A program made the translations under genes and the position numbers. DNA of 64,000 nucleotides from positions 5,195 to 69,194 of the forward strand of contig NZ_HG005293.1 in the NCBI RefSeq assembly GCF_000455285.1, in the 5' to 3' direction. Origin of the DNA: Candidatus Stoquefichus massiliensis AP9 (GTDB lineage Bacteria; Bacillota_I; Bacilli_A; Erysipelotrichales; Coprobacillaceae). The notes under the pieces are model-generated. The model saw only the letters and a program-made list of their open reading frames with translations, was not told where the DNA came from and ran no database searches. Positions 37,771-49,370 of this stretch are shown here, one piece after another (positions within the stretch are counted from its first letter, which is position 1; each line of letters starts with the position of its first letter).

Positions 37771-38805
37771 CTAGAAAGATGGTGGAACCATCTTTAAACC
37801 TTTTGTTTCTTCAATTCCATACATAATATTCATATTTTGAATAGCCTGCCCTGCAGCACCTTTAACCATATTATCAATTGTTGAAACAACAATGACCTGA
37901 TGATATCTTTTTTCATAATGTAAAGAAATATCACAGAAATTAGAATATTTCACGAACTTCAAATCAGCAACTTTTCCATTATCTAAGACTCTTACAAAAT
38001 ATTCCTGATCATAAGAATCATGATATGCTTTCACGACATCATCAAAAGTGACATCTTCTTTTAAAGATACAACGATTGTTGAAACAATACCACGATTAAC
38101 AGGCAATAAATGAGGAATAAATGTCACATGGATATTCTGATTTGCCATTTTTGATAATTCCTGTTCAATTTCAGGTGTATGACGATGGGTTCCTAATTTG
38201 TAAGGATGAAATGATTCATTACATTTTGGAAAATGTGTATCTTCACTTAATGTCTTTCCTGCCCCTGTTGTTCCTGATTTTGAATCTATTACAAAATCAT
38301 TGTTTTTATTCATCTGTTTTTTTAATAAAGGATATAATCCTAAAGTAATTGATGTTGGATAACATCCTGGATTTCCAATCAGTGTCGCTTCCTTTATTTT
38401 TTCACGATTGACTTCACTTAAGCCATAAACTTGTTTTTGATGAAGTATTTTTTCATGATAATCTAAGTTATACCATTCCTGATAATCCTTTTCTTCATCT
38501 AGTCTAAAGTCAGCTCCAAGATCAATGAATTTTTTATTATGTTCATCACAATACTTTGCATATTTTTCACTTAAACCATGAGGTAATGAAGCAAAGATCA
38601 TTTCTGATTTTTCAAGAACATCTTCATCAGTGACACATACCATATCACAGATTCCATAAAATGATGGATAAATATCTGAAATAGGCTGTCCAACATAACT
38701 TCTTGCTCCAAGAGCTACAATTTCCACTTCATCATGATTTAATAATAATCTTAATAGTTCCGCACCAGCATATCCACTGGCACCAATAATTCCTACTTTT
38801 ATCAT
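37771..38805 (-). CDS. argC: N-acetyl-gamma-glutamyl-phosphate reductase
   Basis: 344 residues. The NADP fold starts GIIGASGYAGAELLRLL, and the catalytic Cys lies in GNPGCYPTS (about residue 148). It overlaps argH by four bases. It reduces the phosphate made by ArgB to the semialdehyde. Confidence 0.95.
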   Translation of the reverse strand: MIKVGIIGASGYAGAELLRLLLNHDEVEIVALGARSYVGQPISDIYPSFYGICDMVCVTDEDVLEKSEMIFASLPHGLSEKYAKYCDEHNKKFIDLGADFRLDEEKDYQEWYNLDYHEKILHQKQVYGLSEVNREKIKEATLIGNPGCYPTSITLGLYPLLKKQMNKNNDFVIDSKSGTTGAGKTLSEDTHFPKCNESFHPYKLGTHRHTPEIEQELSKMANQNIHVTFIPHLLPVNRGIVSTIVVSLKEDVTFDDVVKAYHDSYDQEYFVRVLDNGKVADLKFVKYSNFCDISLHYEKRYHQVIVVSTIDNMVKGAAGQAIQNMNIMYGIEETKGLKMVPPSF

Positions 38806-40178
38806 AATGCTTTCACCTTCTCTTGCATTTTTATGATTGCTTTTTTGACTGCAACTGGTGATGGTCCACCGTCAACTTGACGATTATGGACACATGTGTC
38901 TAATGAGATAGCTTCATAAATAGAATCTTCAAAAGTATTATCATACTTTTTATAAATTTCTAATGGTAATGTTTCTAAAACCAAGTCATGATCAATGCAA
39001 TATGCGACTAATTCTCCAGTTGTTTTATATGCATCTCTAAAGGCTTTCCCATGTTTAACAAGATAATCTGCACAATCAGTTGCATTGATAAATCCTTTGG
39101 CTGCAAATTCTCTCATTCTTTCAGTATTCACTTTCATTGTTTTTAGCATATCTGTAAAGACCGGTAAACAAAGTTTGACTGTATCAATGGCATCAAATAA
39201 TGCTTCCTTGTCCTCTTGCATATCCTTATTATAGGCAAGTGGTAAACCTTTCATCATTGTGAGTAGTGTGGCAACATCACTGATGACTCTAGCACTTTTA
39301 CCTCTGACAAGTTCAGCAATATCTGGATTTTTCTTTTGTGGCATAATGCTTGAACCAGTTGCATAAGCATCATCTAACTCCACATATTTAAACTCCCAAG
39401 AACACCACAAAATCATTTCTTCACTGAATCTTGATAAATGCATCATAATGAGTGCCAAAGCATTCGCAAATTCGATTGCATAATCACGATCACTGACACC
39501 ATCTAATGAGTTATCAGTGACATCACTCATTCTTAATTGCTCAGCTACATAAATTCTATCAATTGGATAGGTCGTTGTAGCCAAAGCCCCTGAACCAAGT
39601 GGTGAAACATTCATTCTTTCGTAACAGTCATCTAATCTTGTAATATCACGATAGAACATTTGTGCATATGCCATTAAGTGGTGAGCAAATGTTATGGGCT
39701 GAGCACGTTGTAAATGTGTATATCCACACATAATTGTTTCTAGATGCTTTGATGATTGTTCAATAATAACATTGATCAAATCAATCAGCATATCTTTAAT
39801 ATCTTTCATTTCATCACGTGTATATAATCTTAAATCAAGTGCAACTTGATCATTTCTTGATCTGGCAGTGTGTAGTTTTTTACCACTGACTGGATATTTC
39901 TTTGTCAGTTCACTTTCAATAAACATATGAATATCTTCAGCATTAGGATCAAATAACAATTCTCCAGTTTCTAAATCATGTAATATTTCATTTAACCCTG
40001 TTAAGATTTCATTTAAACTTTGTTCATCAATGATTTCTTGTTTTGCAAGCATTTTGGCATGTGCCTGACTCCCCATAATATCATGTTTATACATCCTTGC
40101 ATCAAATGAAAGAGATGAATTAAATGCATTCACATTTTCATTGATTTCTTTTTTAAATCTTCCTGCCCATAACGCCAT
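38802..40178 (-). CDS. argH: Argininosuccinate lyase
   Basis: 458 residues. It splits argininosuccinate to arginine and fumarate. The family signature GSSIMPQKKNPD (about residues 275-286) is intact, as is the start MALWAGRF. The ATG at 40178 was preferred over a GTG three codons earlier because AGGGG spaces better to it. argG lies 13 bases upstream. Confidence 0.95.
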   Translation of the reverse strand: MALWAGRFKKEINENVNAFNSSLSFDARMYKHDIMGSQAHAKMLAKQEIIDEQSLNEILTGLNEILHDLETGELLFDPNAEDIHMFIESELTKKYPVSGKKLHTARSRNDQVALDLRLYTRDEMKDIKDMLIDLINVIIEQSSKHLETIMCGYTHLQRAQPITFAHHLMAYAQMFYRDITRLDDCYERMNVSPLGSGALATTTYPIDRIYVAEQLRMSDVTDNSLDGVSDRDYAIEFANALALIMMHLSRFSEEMILWCSWEFKYVELDDAYATGSSIMPQKKNPDIAELVRGKSARVISDVATLLTMMKGLPLAYNKDMQEDKEALFDAIDTVKLCLPVFTDMLKTMKVNTERMREFAAKGFINATDCADYLVKHGKAFRDAYKTTGELVAYCIDHDLVLETLPLEIYKKYDNTFEDSIYEAISLDTCVHNRQVDGGPSPVAVKKAIIKMQEKVKAL

Positions 40179-40191
40179 ATTCTTCACACCC

Positions 40192-41412
40192 CTATTTATT
40201 TCTTTTTTGATCTAATAAAGCTTTCACTTTAATTGGTAAACCATATAAGTTAATGAATCCTTGTGAATCCATTTGATTATAATCTTCATCTTCTCCAAAT
40301 GAAGCTGTTTGTTCACTATATAAAGTATCTGGAGAACTCATACCTGCATTTGTAATATTTCCTTTATATAATTTCAATTTAATTTCCCCATTAACTGTTT
40401 TTTGTGTTTCATCAATAAATGCTAATAAAGCTTTTGTTAGTGGTGTATACCATTGACCATTATATAATATATCAGCTAATTTCAATGACACTTGTTGTTT
40501 AAAATGTTGTGTTTCTTTATCTAAAGTGATTTCTTCTAAATCAGCATGTGCTTTATAAAGAATTGTTCCACCTGGTGTTTCATAAACACCTCTTGATTTC
40601 ATACCTACTAATCTATTTTCTACCATGTCAATAATTCCAATTCCATTAGCTCCACCAAGATCATTTAACTTTAAGATAAGATCAACACCATTCATTTTCT
40701 CTCCATTTAATGCAACTGGTTCACCTTTTTCAAATGTTAGTGTAATATATGTTGGTGTATCAGGTGCTTGTTCTGGTGTCACACCCATTTCTAAAATCTT
40801 ATCATACATTGGTTCGTTTTGTGGATCTTCTAAGTCTAATCCTTCATGAGATAAATGCCATAAGTTTTTATCTTTTGAATAGTTTGTTTCTCTGTTGATT
40901 TTTAATGGAATATTTCTTGCTTCTGCATATTCAATTTCATCTTCTCTACTCTTTAATTCCCAAGTTCTCCATGGGGCAATGATATCCAATTCTGGAGCAA
41001 AAGCTTTGATTGTTAATTCAAATCTGACTTGGTCATTTCCTTTACCAGTACATCCATGACAAATGGCATCTGCACCTTCTGCTTTTGCGATATCTACTAA
41101 TTTCTTTGCAATAATTGGTCTTGCAAGTGACGTTCCAAGTAAGTATTTTCCTTCATACATAGCATTTGCTTTAACTGCTGGAAAGATAAAATCATTCACA
41201 AATTCTTCTTTACAATCTGCACAATAATATTTAGATGCTCCAGTTGCTAAGGCTTTGGCTTCTAATTCTTCAAGTTCATCTGCCTGACCAACATCTCCTG
41301 CGACTGCAATAACTTCACAACCGTAGTTTTCTTTTAACCATGAAATAATAATTGATGTATCTAATCCCCCTGAATAAGCTAATACGACTTTTTTATATTG
41401 TTTCTTTTCCAT
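40192..41412 (-). CDS. argG: Argininosuccinate synthase
   Basis: 406 residues. It joins citrulline and aspartate with ATP. The PP-loop AYSGGLDTS lies at about residues 12-20, and [13 protein letters not shown] and the [11 protein letters not shown] region are typical. It is the first gene of the operon, about 100 bases after the T-box terminator, with AGAGGAG before the ATG at 41412. Confidence 0.96.
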   Translation of the reverse strand: MEKKQYKKVVLAYSGGLDTSIIISWLKENYGCEVIAVAGDVGQADELEELEAKALATGASKYYCADCKEEFVNDFIFPAVKANAMYEGKYLLGTSLARPIIAKKLVDIAKAEGADAICHGCTGKGNDQVRFELTIKAFAPELDIIAPWRTWELKSREDEIEYAEARNIPLKINRETNYSKDKNLWHLSHEGLDLEDPQNEPMYDKILEMGVTPEQAPDTPTYITLTFEKGEPVALNGEKMNGVDLILKLNDLGGANGIGIIDMVENRLVGMKSRGVYETPGGTILYKAHADLEEITLDKETQHFKQQVSLKLADILYNGQWYTPLTKALLAFIDETQKTVNGEIKLKLYKGNITNAGMSSPDTLYSEQTASFGEDEDYNQMDSQGFINLYGLPIKVKALLDQKRNK

Positions 41413-41499
41413 AATATTTTCTCCTCTTTCTTATTTATTTTTATCGTTTATCTTTTATGAATATAATCTCCCTAATCGCCGCATCTCAATCACCCCTTC

Positions 41500-41740
41500 T
41501 AAAACAAAAACGTCTCCGGAAAAATCCAGAGACGTATATATACGCGGTACCACTCTCGTTGTTAGAATATCTAACCACTCTTGCCTTTAACGCAGGTGAC
41601 GTTCCATTATACTTATGTTCCAATGGACTCTCACGGGGGCGGTTCATTCATTTCCACTTGGTAACCTTCCACTCTCTGTTACCTCGCTTGAAGCGTTCAA
41701 TAAATTACTCTTCCCGATCAACGATTTGATTTTTAACTTG
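41500..41740 (-). promoter_or_regulatory. T-box riboswitch before argG
   Basis: The leader has a stem I with an AGTA loop motif, the T-box sequence AACGAGAGTGGTACCGCG (41561-41544) and a strong terminator (CGTCTCTGGA/TCCGGAGACG, 41535-41511, then a T-run). The antiterminator would use the T-box bulge and uncharged tRNA. In my reading the specifier loop lies between the CGGG/CCCG and ATTTATT/AATGAAT helices and its 3' side reads GAACCGCC, giving a CGC (Arg) codon at 41641-41639. The specifier assignment is inference; the T-box itself is clear. Confidence 0.92.
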
Positions 41741-41745
41741 CGTTT

Positions 41746-41774
41746 ATCATACAGTGATAGCCATTTTTTGTCAA
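41746..41774 (-). promoter_or_regulatory. Promoter of the arginine operon
   Basis: TTGACA, a 17-base spacer and TATGAT, starting the T-box leader near 41739. The remaining 41775-41930 bases hold only A/T-rich DNA and the start region of the plus-strand gene, with a small ATCAC-CTTT-GTGAT repeat near 41887. Confidence 0.8.
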
Positions 41775-41933
41775 CACTTTTTCTTATATTTTTTGAAAAA
41801 GGCAAAATTATTTTATGTTATTTATCCAAATCACAATTTTAATCCTCTAAAAATATTTTTATTGATACAATAGTTTGTTAATAGCAAATCACCTTTGTGA
41901 TATAATTAAAGAGAATAAAGGAGTGTATCCATA

Positions 41934-42275
41934 ATGAAAGTTTTATATGTTACAGATTTACATGGCGATAAAAATAAATACAATAAAATTTTAGAAGTTT
42001 CTATTAAGGAAGATATAAAAGTTATTATTAATGGTGGGGATATGCTTCCAAAGCAATGTAATAGACATAAGGAGCAGCCTCTTTTTATGAATAACTTCTT
42101 AAAAGATTATTTTATCCAATTACAAAAACACCATATTACTTATCTTGCAATGTTAGGAAATGATGATTTATTAGCATTTGATGATCTATTTGAAGAACTC
42201 TGTTCTCAGTTTGATAATGTTTATAACATAGCCAATAAAAAGATTTTATTCATGAATATGAGTTTATTGGAATGA
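41934..42275 (+). pseudogene. Metallophosphoesterase, N-terminal half (frame-broken gene)
   Basis: 113 residues with the first metal motifs of calcineurin-like phosphoesterases: VTDLHGD (about residue 6), NGGDML and GNDD. The frame is lost near 42237-42241, a run of five As. One extra A would give NKKDFIHEYEFIGMNF and join this half to the next open frame for a 282-residue protein. As it stands the ORF ends at TGA 42273-42275, which overlaps the ATG of the second half. The break may be real, a sequencing error, or bypassed by coupling. Confidence 0.75.
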
Positions 42276-42781
42276 ACTTTATTTTAGATCATCCTTTTGG
42301 CTGTAAAGATAGAGTTGTCACTGAAGACCACTATATCCCTCAACAGCAATTCAGTCTTGTTGCTGGAACTTCTCATAAATATGGTTATGATGAGATTTAT
42401 AATTGGTTATCCTATTCACAAAATTATTTGCCACATATGTGTGATCTTTTAAATAATTTACCAAAACCACATAATCCCCACAAAACAATCTATATCATGC
42501 ACATGCCTCCTGCTGGATTAAGATTAGGACAATTGTTTTATCAAGATTTAGATATTGGTTCAATAGATATCTATGAATTCCTTAAACAACAACAGTCATT
42601 ACTTTCTTTACACGGACATATACATGAATGTCCTGATACAGAAAAAGGCAAACGGATTAATCAAATTTTAAACACCACTTGTATTCAACCAGGACAAACA
42701 GAACTTTTTGATACACATATGATATACGCTTTGCTTGATTTACAAAACAAAGAATATAGACGTTATGTTATTGGAGTATAG
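42272..42781 (+). pseudogene. Metallophosphoesterase, C-terminal half (frame-broken gene)
   Basis: 169 residues carrying the remaining metal ligands: the His of MHMPP and LHGHIHE near residue 111. It starts at ATG 42272 in an ATGA overlap with the stop of the first half, so it could be made by reinitiation, but neither half alone holds the full active site. The substrate of the intact family (phosphoesters, often nucleotides) is unknown here. Confidence 0.75.
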
Positions 42782-42801
42782 TTATTGGATAATTTTTAAG
42801 A

Positions 42802-42848
42802 AAAAATTCTATTGACCAAAAATGAATATTTTTTGATTTTGGTCAATA
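42802..42848. repeat. Direct repeat flanking the DUF4143 ATPase, upstream copy
   Basis: The first 29 bases (42802-42830) are identical to 44147-44175. Each copy is also an inverted repeat, TATTGACC ... GGTCAATA. This copy ends just before TATAAA/TACACT-like -10 sequences and so may double as the ATPase promoter or operator. Confidence 0.8.
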
Positions 42849-42885
42849 ATAATGATACACTATAAATAGAAAAGGTGGTTAAAGT

Positions 42886-44097
42886 ATGAAATTAATTGAA
42901 AGAACATTTTATTTAAATCAATTAAAAAGTATTCAAGGTACACCAGATATTAAAGTTATTACTGGGGTGCGAAGATGCGGAAAATCAAAACTTTTAGTTT
43001 CATACATGGACTGGATAGATAAAAACGATAATAACGCTAATATTATCTATATAAACATGCAAGAAACTGAAAATGAATTTTTATTAGAATATCATGCATT
43101 ACATGAATACATTTTAAAACATTATGATGCCACAAAAAATAATTACTTATTTATAGATGAGGTTCAATTATGTCATCAATTTGAAAAAGCGATTAATAGT
43201 ATTCATACAAAAGAAATATATGATATCTATGTTACAGGATCAAATGCCTTTTTACTGAGTAGTGATTTAGCTACACTTTTCACTGGTAGAACATTTATTA
43301 TTGAAGTATATCCATTCTCTTTTAAAGAATTTCTATTGTATTTCAATAGAACAGATTATGACCAAGCTTTTAATGATTACTTAAAAATTGGTGGGTTTGC
43401 TGGTTCTTATCTGTATCAAGATTTAGACCAAAAATATAATTACTTACAAAGAGATGTTTACGACATAATTGTAACGAGAGATATAGTTACTAAATACAAA
43501 ATTAGAAATAAAGGTTTATTTGAAAACTTAACTCATTTTCTTATAGATAATATTTCTAATTTATCTTCTGCAAGAAACATAGTTCATTATCTAAGTAGTC
43601 ATAAAAACAAAGCAAGTCATAACACAGTAATAAATTATATTAATTATTTGTGCAATGCTTTTGTCTTTTATGAAGTGAAAAGATTTGATTTGAAAGGAAA
43701 AAAATATTTGTCTACTGAACAAAAATTTTATTTAGTGGATCATGCAATTAAATATGCTATTTTAGGTACTAAAAATCAAGACTTAGGAAGAATACTAGAA
43801 AACATAGTCTATATGGAATTAAAAAGAAGAGGATACGAAATATATATTGGTAAACTTTATAAAAAAGAAATTGATTTTGTAGCTATCAAAAGAAATGAAC
43901 AAATATATATTCAAGTTTCAACATTTTTAGATAATGAAAGTACAATGAAAAGAGAACTAGATCCATTATTAAATATAAAAGATGGATATCCTAAAATGAT
44001 AATTGCTAGAACTCATCAAGAACAATATTCTATTGAAGGTATCAAAGTTATTGATATTGCAGATTGGCTCATTAATGATTCACTTTCTTCAAATTAA
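42886..44097 (+). CDS. AAA-type ATPase with DUF4143 domain
   Basis: 403 residues. Walker A is TGVRRCGKSKLL (about 27-38) and Walker B is NYLFIDEVQ (about 86-94). A sensor-like TGSNAFLLSSD follows. The C-terminal DUF4143 domain contains a nuclease-like E-IDFV region near KKEIDFVAIKRNEQIYIQV. These ATPases are numerous and variable in gut anaerobes, and their role is unknown (defence and toxin-like roles have been suggested but are not established). AAGGTGG precedes the ATG. Near-identical repeats flank the gene. Confidence 0.85.
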   Translation: MKLIERTFYLNQLKSIQGTPDIKVITGVRRCGKSKLLVSYMDWIDKNDNNANIIYINMQETENEFLLEYHALHEYILKHYDATKNNYLFIDEVQLCHQFEKAINSIHTKEIYDIYVTGSNAFLLSSDLATLFTGRTFIIEVYPFSFKEFLLYFNRTDYDQAFNDYLKIGGFAGSYLYQDLDQKYNYLQRDVYDIIVTRDIVTKYKIRNKGLFENLTHFLIDNISNLSSARNIVHYLSSHKNKASHNTVINYINYLCNAFVFYEVKRFDLKGKKYLSTEQKFYLVDHAIKYAILGTKNQDLGRILENIVYMELKRRGYEIYIGKLYKKEIDFVAIKRNEQIYIQVSTFLDNESTMKRELDPLLNIKDGYPKMIIARTHQEQYSIEGIKVIDIADWLINDSLSSN

Positions 44098-44146
44098 AAA
44101 TGAATTATGTTTGTAACCAATTAAGCAAATAAAATACCATGCAAGT

Positions 44147-44194
44147 AAAAATTCTATTGACCAAAAATGAATATTATTCAATTATGGTCAATAG
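44147..44194. repeat. Direct repeat flanking the DUF4143 ATPase, downstream copy
   Basis: Identical for 29 bases to the upstream copy and ending in the same GGTCAATA arm; the middle differs. No gene follows it in the plus direction before the terminator at 44232. Confidence 0.8.
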
Positions 44195-44231
44195 AAACAA
44201 TATATTCCCTTGTGTTTTACACTTGCATAAG

Positions 44232-44280
44232 TGAAAAGAGGTCTCACTCCTTAATTTATAAAGAGTTGTACCTCTTTTTT
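44232..44280. terminator. Bidirectional terminator
   Basis: AAAAGAGGT pairs with ACCTCTTTT with an inner ACTC/GAGT helix and T-runs on both sides, between the ATPase and the convergent membrane-protein gene. Confidence 0.75.
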
Positions 44281-44289
44281 ATTTAAAAT

Positions 44290-45600
44290 CTATCTTTTCA
44301 TCCATGTTTTACCTTGATTAGTAGATATATACATAATATATCTATCTTCAATAGCATTCATATGTTTATAGATTTTTAAATAGACTTTATTATCCTGTAT
44401 GTAAGGAATGGTGAAATAATCATAATCATCATTGTCAGTTACCTTCACCTCTTTGAAAGACTTTCCACCATCTTGTGTTCTATATAAATGAGAATAATCT
44501 CCTTGAGCACGTGTCATCTTAATAAAACCAACCGATTCATTGATAAAACCAATTTCTGGAGACGTTCCTATTTCTGTATGAAATGGATTATTATTCCAAT
44601 ATATCCAGTTTTTTCCACCATTTGTTGTTTTATCTAAAACATAGAAATAACTTCCCGTTGCCCCGTCTGTGCAACGCAAACGATATCCAATATTTTTATC
44701 AATATAATACTCTGCTTCAACTAATCCATCACCTGCTTCTTTTCCAATTCTTTTATCTGGTTTAAGCGTTTGAGCGGAAGATGTATCATCGGAATCATGA
44801 GTTTGTGGTTGTTCTATGACTTGATGATCAGACTCAATTTTTTCTGGTGTCACTTTTATATATGAAGATGATAGTTCATAATACAATGATTCTGCATCGC
44901 TTTTTGAAGAAACAAATTCAACTGTATAAGCTGTTTGTGGAAATGTTATTGTTCTTAATTTTTCTACAAATGTCTGCCATGAAGGATATTGGTCACTTTC
45001 TTCGCCATATGATACATTAGATATTTTCACATGAATTTGACTTGTATAATACTCTAAATGATATATGTACTTATTGAGATAAAGCAAATCTAAAGAAAAT
45101 GACTGAATTCTATTAGAATTATCGCATGTCAAATGGCTATGGTATAAATCCACGTCTTTACCATCAACAATATCTTGTACTTTTTGATCAATGATTTTAA
45201 TACCCTTTTCATTCATCATGATTTTTGATACATCAAACGTATCATCATATTCTTGGGCTTTGAATTCATTCTTGACTGCAGAAATATCCTGTATTCCATA
45301 AGCAAATAAACATGTACTTATCACTATCAATAAGATTCCTAAAATTTTCTCGATTTTATATGGAAACAAATGAAATTCAACGGTTATTTTTTGTATCGAG
45401 AAAATGATACACGCTATAATCCATACAAGCAATCCCAATGCAAAAAGAATAACACATCCTAAAGCCACAACAAAATCATAACTATTCCCATAAACTTGTA
45501 ATTTTAAAAATGTGTACAAACAATATATAAATATCAGATATATACATACAAAAATAATATTGATTAAATTCTTACCAAATAATAATACTCGCTCTTTCAT
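44290..45600 (-). CDS. Membrane protein with C-terminal BNR/sialidase-like repeats
   Basis: 436 residues. Three membrane helices fill about residues 5-105, an unrecognised domain follows, and a Ser/Thr-rich linker leads to about 150 residues with Asp-box-like turns (TTNGGKNW, TQDGGKSF, TNQGKTW) as in beta-propeller proteins. The propeller is too short to be complete. The start at 45600 follows AAAGGAA; an upstream ATG has no ribosome site. The RpiR gene ends at 45605 on the same strand, so they may be co-transcribed. Function unknown. Confidence 0.72.
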   Translation of the reverse strand: MKERVLLFGKNLINIIFVCIYLIFIYCLYTFLKLQVYGNSYDFVVALGCVILFALGLLVWIIACIIFSIQKITVEFHLFPYKIEKILGILLIVISTCLFAYGIQDISAVKNEFKAQEYDDTFDVSKIMMNEKGIKIIDQKVQDIVDGKDVDLYHSHLTCDNSNRIQSFSLDLLYLNKYIYHLEYYTSQIHVKISNVSYGEESDQYPSWQTFVEKLRTITFPQTAYTVEFVSSKSDAESLYYELSSSYIKVTPEKIESDHQVIEQPQTHDSDDTSSAQTLKPDKRIGKEAGDGLVEAEYYIDKNIGYRLRCTDGATGSYFYVLDKTTNGGKNWIYWNNNPFHTEIGTSPEIGFINESVGFIKMTRAQGDYSHLYRTQDGGKSFKEVKVTDNDDYDYFTIPYIQDNKVYLKIYKHMNAIEDRYIMYISTNQGKTWMKR

Positions 45601-45604
45601 AACA

Positions 45605-46426
45605 TTATCTATTCCTTTCATTCCTATATTCAGTCAGATAAGCCGTTAATAATATAAAGAAAGATTGAAGTACATGACTAGATATATAATTGGATTCAAA
45701 GAACCCATTAATATGGGAGAAATCTACAATTTCTTTAAATGAATAATCCGTATTCATCAAATTATATGATAACAATATAGATTTATCATAATTATTGCTG
45801 ATAACTGATGAATCAGAGTGTTCAAAGATTTGATCTAACCAGAACCCTGTTAAAGATATAATAAACACCATATCTGCTAAATGATATGTCTTTTCAATCA
45901 AAGAATATTCTGCATCTCTATCTACTTCATAAACAACAATATCAAAAGAACGCATCATTTCACAAAACAGATTTGCTGATGAAAAACCATGCAAGCCTGT
46001 ATACACAACGACTTTTTGACACTCTGATAACTGCTTAGCAATACGACTGATTTGTTGATGATCAAAAAGGATAAATAAAGATTCATAGAGTTCTTGTGTT
46101 GACTGTGTAAAATAATTATAGAAATCTTTTGGATTATGACAGATATGATTATCTAAAATATTTTTAGTGAGTCCTGGGAATTTAACAATTGTTGCCTCTT
46201 CTTTAATTTGAGAGAAACCTAGATATCCTAATTTTTTGCAAAACTTCGTTACTGTTGATGGCGTGGTATTAGATAAATAAGCAATCTGTTCAATGGACAC
46301 ATCTGGAAATTCCGATAACTTATCTAACATCACTTTCGCAATAATAAAGTTTGTATCAAATTTCTTAATATTAAAAAGATATTCTGTCAAACGCACCTGT
46401 AAAGTTAAACTACTATAACGCTCCAT
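45605..46426 (-). CDS. RpiR-family regulator (HTH plus SIS domain)
   Basis: 273 residues. The HTH_6 domain (about 1-80) has IEQIAYLSNTTPSTVTKFCKKLGY split over its helices, and a SIS sugar-phosphate-binding domain covers about 100-250 (VVVYTGLHGFSSA). RpiR proteins sense phosphorylated sugars. It is divergent from the cellobiose-type PTS operon and is its likely regulator. Confidence 0.87.
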   Translation of the reverse strand: MERYSSLTLQVRLTEYLFNIKKFDTNFIIAKVMLDKLSEFPDVSIEQIAYLSNTTPSTVTKFCKKLGYLGFSQIKEEATIVKFPGLTKNILDNHICHNPKDFYNYFTQSTQELYESLFILFDHQQISRIAKQLSECQKVVVYTGLHGFSSANLFCEMMRSFDIVVYEVDRDAEYSLIEKTYHLADMVFIISLTGFWLDQIFEHSDSSVISNNYDKSILLSYNLMNTDYSFKEIVDFSHINGFFESNYISSHVLQSFFILLTAYLTEYRNERNR

Positions 46427-46487
46427 AATACACTCCCCTTTTCACCCTTATTTTATCACACTTTTCAAGTATAGCATATGTGCAAGA

Positions 46488-46514
46488 TGAAAGCATTTTC
46501 CAAAAGTGGAAAAT
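46488..46514. promoter_or_regulatory. Operator between rpiR and the PTS gene, with a cre-like site
   Basis: ATTTTCCA (46495-46502) and TGGAAAAT (46507-46514) form an inverted repeat around AAAG, directly upstream of the -35 box of the PTS gene and a likely RpiR site. The overlapping TGAAAGCATTTTCC (46488-46501) resembles the CcpA cre consensus with one or two mismatches. Confidence 0.55.
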
Positions 46515-46522
46515 GAAATGCT

Positions 46523-46551
46523 TTGCGTATTCATGACACTATACATATAAT
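46523..46551 (+). promoter_or_regulatory. Promoter of the PTS operon
   Basis: TTGCGT, a 17-base spacer and TATAAT, 55 bases before the start codon. Confidence 0.75.
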
Positions 46552-46606
46552 GAAGTCAGTTGTTAATCATGATAAACACTAAAAATCAAATAAGGAGAGA
46601 GTATTT

Positions 46607-49298
<2,692 letters not shown>

Positions 49299-49331
49299 TT
49301 CATTTCATGAAATATCAAAAAGAATTTATAC

Positions 49332-49370
49332 AGTGCCTATTTGCGACATTTTGTGTCGCAAATAGGCACT
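49332..49370. repeat. 17-bp perfect inverted repeat at a gene junction
   Basis: AGTGCCTATTTGCGACA (49332-49348) and its exact complement (49354-49370) flank TTTTG. There is no T-run, so it is not a classical terminator. It sits exactly where the 5' end of the next gene appears cut off. Confidence 0.75.

Noticed and set aside
41457-41842. Plus-strand ORFs of 75-90 residues before argG
   Set aside because: They are the antisense of the T-box leader and promoter.
42235-42245. Programmed -1 frameshift in the metallophosphoesterase
   Set aside because: The bases before the break read T-AAA-AAG, which does not allow P-site re-pairing in the -1 frame as well as the kdpD heptamer does; decay or a one-base error is simpler.
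42886-44097. Calling the DUF4143 gene a transposase
   Set aside because: It has clear Walker A and B motifs of an ATPase and no DDE or tyrosine/serine recombinase motif; mobility is suggested only by the flanking repeats.
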